A stretch of 64,000 nucleotides of DNA from Lepidonotus clava (taxonomy: Eukaryota > Annelida > Polychaeta > Phyllodocida > Polynoidae). The notes below the pieces were generated by a model. That model made no database searches, had not been told where the DNA came from, and worked only from the letters and a program-made list of their open reading frames with translations. The translations under genes were made by a program, and so were the position numbers. Shown here piece by piece: positions 13,001 to 25,000 of this stretch. The stretch's first letter is position 1, and each line of letters opens with the position of its first letter. Location: NCBI GenBank assembly GCA_936440205.1, contig OW387148.1, forward strand, positions 42,071,003 to 42,135,002, read 5' to 3'.

Positions 13001-16000
13001 TTTACTGAAAACACGAAAATTGGCACTAGGATTCACAGACAGACATGATTGCCCCCAGGGGCAATAACAGATCTTTTATTCACTGGTTTCTGAAAGGGCA
13101 GGACGATGGTGAGGTTTAGGCAGTAGAATCCTGGTATAGAATAAATATATATATATATATGTGCGCAGATAGTAGAGGGAAGCACTTTCGTTATCATAAT
13201 TATCATGACAACTATAGAGCTTCTTTCCAGTATTGCAACTGAACAACATAATTTTCAGAACTTGCACATGGAATACAACTTGATTGATACTTTACAATGT
13301 CCTATTTAGGCCTAATTCAACATGCATGTATGCATGAGAAAAGATTATTTGACTGGTCAATATGGTGTAATATTATGTACTATGCATGCCAGGATAAGTT
13401 ATGAATACTAACCGGACACTGCCATTCAGTATTTTTGGTGCATTGGCACAGTGGGCAGTTATGTATATTCTGAATGGATTTTAATGATTGTTATTTAATG
13501 TCAGGTAAAATGATACAGTCTGATTAGATGGAGATAGTGATAGCCCTATAATAAAGAAAAAATTAAGAATATTAGGGTAAACTGCTTTAGACCAGTCAAA
13601 GTGTGTGCATAGTCAAGACATTGTGATACTGCCCACTTTGCTCATCTGGTAATTTCCTTTCTATGTTGCTTATGACTTACAAAATATGGTATATAATATA
13701 AGGAAAACTTACCTCAGTTGACAGTACAACCCTGTATACTCAGTGGGATGTCATCAAAATTACAGCCCTCAGCCTAACAGCCTTGGGGAGTATTTTTTTT
13801 ATATACCCACCTGGTATTCAGGGTTGTACTGTCAACCTCTGTGTGTTTTCCTATACAACTTCAGTGACAACCTACCTGGTTCTTTCTCACAGATAAAGTA
13901 GTAAAAATTTTCTCCATTTATTTGGGAAAACCATATTCCAGAAACCCAAAGCGTGGCATACAGGGTTCTCGAGGTGTCGAGATCTGTTTCCGTGGGCTGT
14001 CGGTGGGTCCAGGCCAGGGTGGTGATGGGGGTGCCATCTCCCCACATCCATGTGCCATTCTGTCGCCTCCCAGAAGTTAGCGTATGACCACTGTCGAAAG
14101 ATAATACTTGGAGTGAATGATGCGCCAATATGCTATAGATTTGGTCAGCAAGAAACAGCTTGTTCCTTTTATTGTGACATAGCCCTAGTTAAGAATTGCG
14201 GCTAGATATTATACATGTTATTTAATATGAAGCGGTGTACATTAACAAGACAAATATTGTCATTACACTTTGAATATGCCATTATAGAGTTGCAGTTTGG
14301 TACATTTAGGAGAACATAGGAAAAGACAAACTTACAGGAGGTGACAGAAAATGTTCAGGTTTTGGGTTGTTCCTTGTGTCCCAGATCTATAGTAATATGT
14401 GATCTTTAAGGGATATTGTAAGGCGGCTAACATGTCATCAGTTTAAGGGATGTTGAAAGGCTGGTGATGTGTGCCTAGATGACATCACAGCCCTGTGAGA
14501 TCAGGTGTGTATTCACAATCCTAACAATAGCTTATTTAGCTTATTGTTTTATCCATGTGTGCTAATTCAAGTCTAATGCTGCTTCAAATATACATCAAGA
14601 GGTTTGTACTATATTTTGGATTTTTGTTTATTCATCTGCACGTCACCTTTAGGGGAGCTTGTAAGGCTGGTGATGTGTGATCAGTGTAAGGCAGGTTGTA
14701 AGGCTGATGATGTATCATTAGTTCGAGGGAGGTTGGCATGTGTGTATGTATCTCTATGTCTTTCCTATGATATTTTGCGAACAATCAACTAACTATATAT
14801 ATGTATAAACATACCCAAGCTATAATATGATGTTATGATAATGTTAGTTACATTATTTTTTCATTCATGTAACATTGCATTTTGATGTTCTATAGACATA
14901 GATTGAATGGCTCCCAAACACATCTCTGAGACCATCAATGTGACGTCATAAAGCATAAAATTAGATCTTTAAAGCTTTGAGATTTGATATTTGGCTTGTA
15001 CACTGCATGCGATCCCAGCCAGAGGTGTGACATTATAATGACATTGCAGTAACCTTCTATTTGCTTCTGGTTTGGTTCTTGATACGTTCTTTTGATGACT
15101 CCCAATTACGTCACTGTGTTCTACTGCTGCAATGTTTCACCGCAACGTTATTATAACATTCTGGTTATGTTCTTTGACCTAAACAGAATGTTCGTATAAT
15201 GTTCTGTTTTGGTTTCTTCCTAACCTCACCAGAAAATAATGTTATCATAATGATCTAATTTGGTGAGGTTTCAGCCTCACCATCAATAACATTATTGTTA
15301 CGTGCCATCTTAGAAAATAGTATGGTTGCAGAACATTTCTGTTATGTCACAAGCTGGCTGGGTATGCATTTATATCACGATAATTATACTCACATTAACG
15401 ATGGAAGGACTCTTGAACGTTCTTCATCGTTGATAATCTTGGCAAGAGTAGCATTGGCTTTATTGCATTCAGACTCAGCTGTGGATAAGGGTAACAGGAT
15501 TCTGACTGGTTGGAGGCAGATGTCTCGTTGAAAGGCTGTTAATGAGAATAACAATAGTACAAAGGAAAGATTAAAGACTGTAGTATTTTTATTATGAACG
15601 TCATTGATAGTGGCGCCCCCTATGAGAGTTTGTGCAACCAGATACAAAAATGTACAGCAGACTGTCTTTTTCGACTGTACAGCGATGATATCACGAAAAT
15701 GGCAAAAGTGCTGACGCATAGTAACCGGTTTGCATGGACGTTCATAGAGGGTTCTACTATTGCCAACGTCACTTTCAGACTTGGTACCGTTCAGACTTGC
15801 CCATCTTTGTGTAGCTATAATATTTTTGATGAAAAGGTATGATAATAGATCCAAGGTTAAAAGTGTTTCAGTAAGCTATGTAGTTTGTTATTACCATAAT
15901 GTTAGTGAAAGAAACATATCAGGCGTAACTGAGATAAAGTAGATGCTAGTTGTAGCAACTCTCATGAGCATGACCATCCATGTGTAAAAGGTATAAAACC

Positions 16001-19000
16001 ACAAGGAAATAACCTGTACCCTGACTGAATAACGGGTTCACATGCTTTAGGTTATATTGACGAAATCAAGGAAACTGAACATTTGAAATATTTTATAAGT
16101 ATACCTATGAATATCATGGGGACAACTTCTTCATCCTTGAGCAAACGTTGCTGATGAAGAATTAAATACTAGGATTTAAAGGTGGATTACAATGGATAGC
16201 GGATTATAGACTAGGACGTAATAATGGGTTACGGTGGATAGCAGACTAGGACATAAGGTTGGGATAGAGTGAATAATGTATTAAAGACTAGGACATAAAG
16301 TTAGGTTATGGTGGATGATGGATTAAAGACTAGGACATAAAGTTAGGTTACAGTGGATGATGGATTAAAGACTAGGACATCCAGTTAAGTTACAGTGGAT
16401 AATGTATTAAAGACTAAGATATAAAGTTAGGTCGTGGTAGATAATGAATTAAAGACTAGGACATAAACTTAGGTTGTGGTAGATAATGGATTAAAGACTA
16501 GGACAATAAGTTAGGTTATGGTGGATAATGGATTAAAGACTAGGACATAAACTTAGGTCGCTGTAGATAATGGATTAAAGACTAGGACATAAACTTAGGT
16601 TGCTGTAGATAATGGATTAAAGACTATGACATAAAGTTAGCTTGTAGTGGATAATGGATTAAAGACTAGGACATAAAGTTAGGTTACGGTGGATAACGGA
16701 TTAAAGCTCAGATAAAAGGCTAGGTTTGTAATGGTGGATAACTGTATAAGGACTAGGATGTAAAGTCGGGTTACTGTGGCATTGGTTGAGCCGTGCTGTG
16801 GCTGCACAGTCCCGGCCATAGGTCCTGCCCGTGCTGCCGTCTGTCATGGTGTAGCCCGTCTCACAGCTGTACGTAACATGTGTTGTATTCTCTGTCTTGG
16901 TTGCATGGGGCAAGTCAGGGGTAGGAGCCGTCATGGCAACATCTAACAAAAGACACAGCAATTATTCTTAGATACTCTATTGATTTCAAGATAAACTAAA
17001 GAGTTATTTCAAACTTGGTACTTGTGCCTTAGTCCATTAGTGCCTTTATACAGTATCCACAGGTTTATTTAGCCCAGAGTAAATGTGGCATATGAAGGAT
17101 GCCATGTTCCTACTGTCTTTTTACAGTAACAACAGAGCATGATTTTCAAAAGTAATACCGCATTATACATTGTCTAATTATAGCACCAAACATTTTAAGA
17201 ACACTTCACTCTAAATAGGTTTTTTTGGGGTGTCCAAAGTGCCCAAATGGCAATCATTTTGGTCAAGGAAAAAGTTCTGCTTTTTAGCAACCACTTGTTG
17301 CAATCAGTATGGTACAAGGGGCCAGACCAGTTCTGCGACCGTGCTTTTTTAGTTAGTCTGTAGCATGACCAATTTTCGCAGAACAGTTATGTTATTTTGG
17401 GTAAAGGTGAGACCCACTAAAAAAGAATGTTACAATAACATAGTTTTTTAGTGAAGTTCAGGCCTTACTTATAAAGAAGATCATAATAATATTATTGTTA
17501 TTATGACATGAAAGAACATTACATGAATGTCACAATAACATCACAGTGCAACAGCCCAAAGACGTTTTGGGGTGCCATCAAAATAGCGTAACAAGAACCA
17601 GAGCAGAACTAAACAGAAAGCTAAATTAACGTAATTATAACATCATATTTTTGTTCGGGGTACCTTTCGGGTATTCGCAGACAACTCTACACAGGCTGTG
17701 GCGTGGGCTGGCTATGGTCCACTTCCCATCGCCCGTGTACAGGAGTATGGTGGCAGGCGGGGTTCGGTAGGAGGAATGGCCCTCCCAAAAGTTCATGTAG
17801 TACATGTCAGGCCCAGCCGTCTCCCACCTCATCCTCCAGTCAGCATTAGCCATCCAGTGTATATCCAGACAGATGTGTAGATTTCTGTAGTAGATTTAGG
17901 ATAGGGAACCTTCATTAGAAAGTCACAGTACTCAAAGTATCAAAGGTAGAAAATAGTGTTTGATTTGCCAAAGGTGGCAAACATGCATGCAATGTTTTAT
18001 TTTCTTTTTGACAAGTGTAAATCCCCACCAAAAAGGGATCAGGACCCCCATGACCTCCCCCACCATCCCATCCATCCCTGATTTACTAAACCTATGCTAG
18101 TGTTTCTTCAATCTATTGTTGACTGACAAAGTTAACCAGTTTTCCATGACCTTTTCAGTACTGGTTTAATATTGAAGGACCTTCAGATAGTTGTTGTTCA
18201 TGTGTAGAACATGATATAGGTTTTATTTTGAAGTTCACACTTTGACCTTTGAGCTCCTTGAGTCTCCTTATGGCTACTTGGTGATGGTGTTTTTAGTTGT
18301 TCCTGACCAACTACTATTGACTGAGCTACAGGTGTTGGATGGCTTGATATCTTATAAGCTTGATGCAAGATGATTATGTCACATCCTGAATTTTCACCCA
18401 CAATTATGCCTCATCAGCATGTCCCTGGTTTGTCATGGGGAATCCCAGCTTCTGTGGGTGGTTTGTGTGACACAGACTGCTACTATGCTTGTGTCATATC
18501 TAAGTTTAGGCATGGCATATCCTTCCTCTAATGATTACAAGTATTTACTAGGCTTATTATATCAACTATATTAATATTATAATTTCCTAAATAATAATCA
18601 AAAGATATATGAAATATATTTAAATAGGGTTCTACATTATAGAGTTTATGGTAATCAGTTAGCACTCCCCCTGCCCTTATTGGTCAGTTGTAATTAGGTC
18701 ACTGACCAGAGGTCAGGTGGGAGGTGCAGGTATGCTGTAAGACACTCTGGGTCCAGCAGCAGAACAGACAATGTGTAATAACTAAGCAACAACAAGCCTT
18801 TAGGCCTGCACTCCTGAGACTGTAGGGAATATATTTAACATCAACCACATCTCCTGCCTTCAAGTCTTCTCTTCAATTTATACCACATAAAACCCTGTGT
18901 TCACACTTGCGTCAGTGTGTCATATGTCTGCTATACTCTTAAGATACATGGGTTTATCTTTGCATCCAAGTTAAGGTTGATTCCTCCATTGTGATATCTC

Positions 19001-22000
19001 TTATGCTTCTATACTTCTTACTACATTTCATTTTCAACAATACAATTTCTGTACAGAAAATATACATAATGACTTTAGCAATATGACACCTACCCTTCAA
19101 GCATTGCCTGTAGTTTGTCGTTTTCCTGCTGGGTAAGGATCTTTGGGAGCTGTCCGCCATACGCATGGCATCTCAAGTAGGCATCAGTAAAGAGCACTCT
19201 AAAGTCATCTGAGAGCGCGAAGCAAACATCACGCTGAATTTCTGAAAATATGAAATATATTGGTTATTTATACTTTGATATTAAGTGTAACTTTGAATTA
19301 AGTTTTAAGAAATGTTATCAACATATTTTGCCTTCAATATCCTTAAGCACATTATCTCTCTGTAATGAATGTCACAACTTGATTTCAAGTACTCCTACAG
19401 GAAGGGCCCTGCCAATTCTGAAGTAAACATTCAGTTTATACAGAAATTCACAGAATACAGGCCCCCCCGAACACCCTTTGTTGCTAGCATACTTAAGAAA
19501 CTTGCAACATTAGTTTCTAAAACAATTAACATCAACATGTGATGAAATATGGGAACAAGCTTAAGAAAAAATAATTTTACCTACCTACACATGGAAGCAT
19601 GTCTGCCATTGAGGCACACCCACAGTCGTAAGTCTTGGTAAGGTTACCGTCTACGAAGTGGTAGCCTTGGTGACATGAGTAGGTGACATGGGTGCCATTC
19701 TCCAACCGGTCTGCATTGTCCACATCAGGAGGGGCCTGGTAGCAGGAGCTGTTAGTTGACACCTCTGTCACTGTCAGGGAACAGGCACATAATTTATCAT
19801 ATGTGCTGTTTTAAAGGGACGTTCTCGTCCGTGAGACGGCCGTAATTAGCTACGTTGTAACCCCCCTAACACCCCGCCAATTTCGCGACGTGACCAATCA
19901 CGTTGCGTTATTACGTTCTGAAAGGGCAAAATAGGGCACCGGCCGTCACGTCGTTAGGTTAACGTCAGCGTATGTAAGCCTAACAACCCACGGACGAGAC
20001 AGCCCCTTTAATGTGAGGGTTTCTCATTCAAAGTGTCCTGTTAGGTTTTTGTATCAAAATCCAAAACATCATTAATTACGCAATTGACCGGAAATGACCT
20101 TGATGGACACTTTTGGATCTCTTGTCCTGCATACATCTATACACTGCTTCAATTTGTGTTTATTGTTTTCGAATTCCTTGTTAAGTTGGCAAAGAATAAT
20201 ACACATTTGTCCAATCTTTTATCATCAATCACTTCACAGTTTTTGTGTTAAATATTTTTGATACCAAATAATGGTTTCCGGTACAATAATATATGATCAC
20301 ACAGAACAAAAACTAAATTGAGAGGGTTTAATGGAATAATGTTCGGAATGATAAAAATGTCAGATGTTATTGTTGTTTGGAGACATACTTGGGCTCCAGT
20401 ATTTCACAAGGTCAGAAAAATTATTACCTTTCTCCTTCTCACAAACAAAATAATGAGGATAATGCCATGGACGACTATTCCATTTGCCAGTCGCGATGGA
20501 CATTCTCAGGGTATTTTGAGTATCCTGTGGGGAAGAGATAGCGAGAGAGACACCTGAATCAAACCAAGACATGGTATTGACTACAATGATGTAAGTCAGG
20601 TTTGGAAACACATTCACTTAGCTTTATTGGACTAATCCCATTGAAATTCAAAAACAAAAAAAGGCAGATGTGATAGTTAGGGCTAGAGGATCAGGGTATG
20701 AAGTGTCAGTTCTATTCCACTGTATTCCTGTAACCCTGTTTGCCTTTTTTTTTTTCTCACTATTTTCCCTTTAAATCCTAAATCTGATGCATAATCCTTT
20801 TCACATTTAGGATTAGATCCACTCTTTACTCCTTAATACCCTGTACCTGCTAAATAGCCAAACTGGGTAACAGTGAAATGGAAATCAGGCTGTATAAATA
20901 CAAATCATTTCATGTAAATTTCCTATCACTTCAGTGGCAAAAGCAACTAATGTTAAGCAATTCCACATGTTTCCCCTCATAAACCCAACCAAAGAAGTGA
21001 AAATCCACCCCCTGTTATGAAAGGTTATGTAATCCCCCATGCCTGCACCAGGGGGAGGCGAAGGGAGATTTGCATAAAATGATTTGTATTTACACAGCCT
21101 GTTTTGCTTTTCACTGTAACACTGTTTTGCTATTTTGGAAGAGGAGGGAAATAAGGAGTTAAGAAGTATTTGGAATGGTTTAAATGTTAATTATGAAAAG
21201 GATTATGCATTATATATAACATTTAAGAGGAAAAATGAGTGCAAGTAGTGATAAAAAAGGCAAAAAGTGTAACAGTGTTACAATGAATAGGAACTGACAC
21301 TTCATACCCTGATCCTAGAGGCCAAAAAACATTCAAGAAAATTCAAAATCAAGTTTCATTGCTCATGTTAACTAACTTTCGGAGAGGTACACCAGGTGGC
21401 ACTCCAGTGCAATCTTTTCCAATCACTATGTTCCAATCACTTATGTACTAGATTTAAATGATTTGTAATCAGGAGGGGATTTAGAGGGTGCATCCCCATC
21501 CTCCTCCCCCCCCCCCCCGAAATTCTTGCCAAATTTAGATTTTTTAATGTAAGATTCTAGACCATGGATGGGGCACCTCAAATGTGTACATAAGCCCCCA
21601 CCCCCCTCTCTGGATCTGTCTCTGGTGTCTTTTGAAGAATAAGTATACATTTCTTATTTCTTGTTGGGAGGTAGGAGAAAATTCAAAGTACCACCTACAT
21701 CATACCCGCCATCGACCCAGTTAGTGAAGGAGAACGGTTCATCTTCTACATCATCCATGTACTTCCAAGGTCTTCCGCGATATGCTTTAAGACCGTTGAT
21801 CCACACATCATCTCCAGCCAGCCCTCTGAAGTACAAAATGATTAATATTAATTTTGCTGAATGCCTTACACCTAAGACATAAAGCTGAGAGTACATCTAT
21901 ATATTTATCACCCGCACGACCGGTGAGCAGTGCATTTTTTTTTTTTCATAAGGCCATTTATTAATGATGAATGAAGAACATAACCAGCAGTGAGGGAGGA

Positions 22001-25000
22001 GTGACTGCCCAGGTATAAACAAAACAAACAATATGGTGGTGTTGCTAAGCTCCCAGTACCTGTACAAAGACACAGTAGGTGGCAGCACCCCACCTCACTC
22101 TTCATCATACATTAATTTACTAGAAAAAAGACATTTATAGTTTAACATATAATATATATGATGATTTATATACTTTCCAGGCCAGGTTTGTGACTTTGGT
22201 GCATGTAAAACTCATGAAGATTCAAAAGAGTAAGCAAGTCAAATGTGGCTGAAAACTTTGCAGAGTTAGAACATTATGTCAAATACTTATGCTATAACAG
22301 CGTTTTGCCTACGAGACCATCGTTGATTCAGCTGCAGTGAGGGACCACAGTATGGGTATTATAATAAGAAGCAATGCAGGGGGCGTCCAAGGGTGGCTGA
22401 AGAATCCACAGGGGATTGTCACATACCAAGGGTGAAGCCCGAGGCTCATGCAATCGCCATGGGTCGCTCAGCCCCCGAAGGATGACCCCTAAGGTGCGTC
22501 TTTATTTCATCACGCAAACAATCCTTAAATTGTTGAGAATATACTGAGAAGGTGGAGCAGTGCGTATGGCCTGTCAATATGCACCACCCACAATACGAAT
22601 TGCTTTTGCTTGCTGCTGGTACCAGTGTTCTGCCAGTTATGAGTTCTATCTAGATATTGTAAAGGTTAATTTACATGAAGTGTTGTACATTAACAGGACA
22701 TAATTTATTGTCATCACACTTTGAAAGTGCCATCAGAGGTGAATTTTGGTGAATTAATGAGAACATAGGAAAAGATGAACTAACAGGAGTTGGCAGAAAA
22801 TGCTCAGGTTTTTTAGTTGTATTTTGCGTCCCAGATCTATAGAAGGACGACTGAGTGGAGCAACAGGTCTACCGGATCCGTCATAGCAACAGCTATTCAG
22901 TTGGAGTAGAGTACAGGGTTGGATACCACATTTCAAAAGGGGGGGACAGGGCCTGCATATATAGGCTAAATACCAAAAACATCATGCATTTGTACACACA
23001 CAACATTTCTTTCTCTATATGACCCTCTGGACCCTCCACCCCGCCACCCCCAACTGGATCTGCTCCTTTTTTTTTATTATCCTTTTTTTCAAAAATATTT
23101 CACAGTATAGCATGCACAGGAAGATTTTGATCTCATACACTAAGCAGACTTGCATAGTGGTTGGTCTACTTTACTCTTTTCCGTGACAAACACTGCAATA
23201 TGACTGTTGCATTAAATGTGCATATATACTATCGACACTGCAGCTGCAAAGTTTAGCAATGTTGGCACACAGGGCCACAGGAGGTTGCATAACAGTCCCC
23301 CCCCCTCTTGCCTGTAACCCTGGAGCTGCCACCAAACTTTCACCTCCTTAAGTTGACCCAATGACCTAGATAATATAGCAAATACAAACAAGAAATCAAG
23401 AATCAAATACAATCAATATTTAGCTTACAAAATTCCATAGCAAAAGCAAATAAAGGTAAGGTATATTCTTTGGTATTCTTTGGGTATCGTTTGCATTCTA
23501 AATTTTGTTGAAAAACAGAAAGGTTAGGACGGGGTTAGGGGGAGTAGGGGGCCGGGAAGAGGTCAGGGGGACGGCCCTGGACTCCCCGTGCGTTCCTCTG
23601 TGATGCTGACGGGGTTAGGGGGAGTAGAGGGCCGGGAAGAGGTCAGGGGGACGGCCCCGGAAGGGCTATACAGGCGACCTCGCCTTGGCGACCTCACCTG
23701 TAAACATTTGCCTTGTACAGGTGACCATGGAGGTCGCCTGTGATACTAACCCTTATACAGGCGACAAGTGTGTAGTATGGAGGGCCAAATGTTTCCAAAT
23801 ATTCAAAGGTCGCCTGTGTACAAAAAATTAGTACAGGCAACAAAGCCATGTTATTTGTATTGTAAGGGTTACGCATCCTGACTAGGAACTATAATGTAGG
23901 GGTTGTATGATAACTAAAAAAGGTTATACTGTTCATGATTCGTTTGCACAGGCGACCTTATATTTATATAGGTAGATCTATATGATATGTATTATTGAGG
24001 TCCGAAATATCTATTTAAACTATTGCATCCACTCGCCTGTAGAAGGAGTACTTACACGCACCTATTGCGTGAAATTAGACAAGTTAGTAGGTCAGCAATT
24101 ACTTTAACAAGGTATTTTCATGAGTGAATAATGAAAATAGATAATCAAGATGGCTGTAGGTATGATACATGCTCAAAATGATTGTAAGGTACAGAATACA
24201 GCTTTTTTAATGGATTATTGTATTTCGTGCTGAGTTGGGTCGTAGCCAATGTAATACCTTTGTAATCTTAGTTGTCTATATGTGCGTGAAATTAGGACAT
24301 GTCATTAGTCTAAATTCACGCAGCTGTTGTAATTTCACGCACTATGTATTTCTATGGGCAAAAAAGACGATACTGCAATGTCTTTTGATTTATGTAAAAT
24401 TATTGTAAAGGACATTTTTTTAGTTTAAAATATTCCAATCTTGAAAAAACAGATATGTATGTTTATAAGGGATAGCATAAACTTGAGGAAAAGAAACACA
24501 ATATATTTGAAATTTCATCATAAAAAATGTCTTTGATCAGATATACAAAAGTCATAATTGACAGTGAAATATTGGCCACGCTGCATGGTTTCCTGAATAT
24601 TTTTTTGTAATACTATGATCTATGAGGCGGGGACAGTGAAAAAAATCGGAAACACCATTAAGGAAATCAGAATATAATGCTTCCTAAGATGTTGTAAAAC
24701 GTGTTATAAATATCAAATATAAGAACTGATTTTTGTAGGCACTGGAGAGAGAAAATCGGAAATCCGACAAAAATCTGAAAACTTACATCCCTGAATTGAG
24801 ATATATAGGCCTTAAAGTAATATTGTGCGTGAAATTAGACACCTGCGTAAAATTACCCTAAGGCCTATTTATATGCACACACATATATTACATATTTGCC
24901 TCGTCTTTAAGTTTGACCCAATGGGAGTTCAGATGTAGACTTGCAGTGATGTAGTGGTTGGTTGGGGATGGGAGTCTGAGTCATTATGTTGACATGAGAT

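Noticed and set aside
12786-13067. Plus-strand frame with a LINE-like QKRAITII stretch
   Set aside because: Too short and without other RT motifs; kept only as a possible relic in the intron note.
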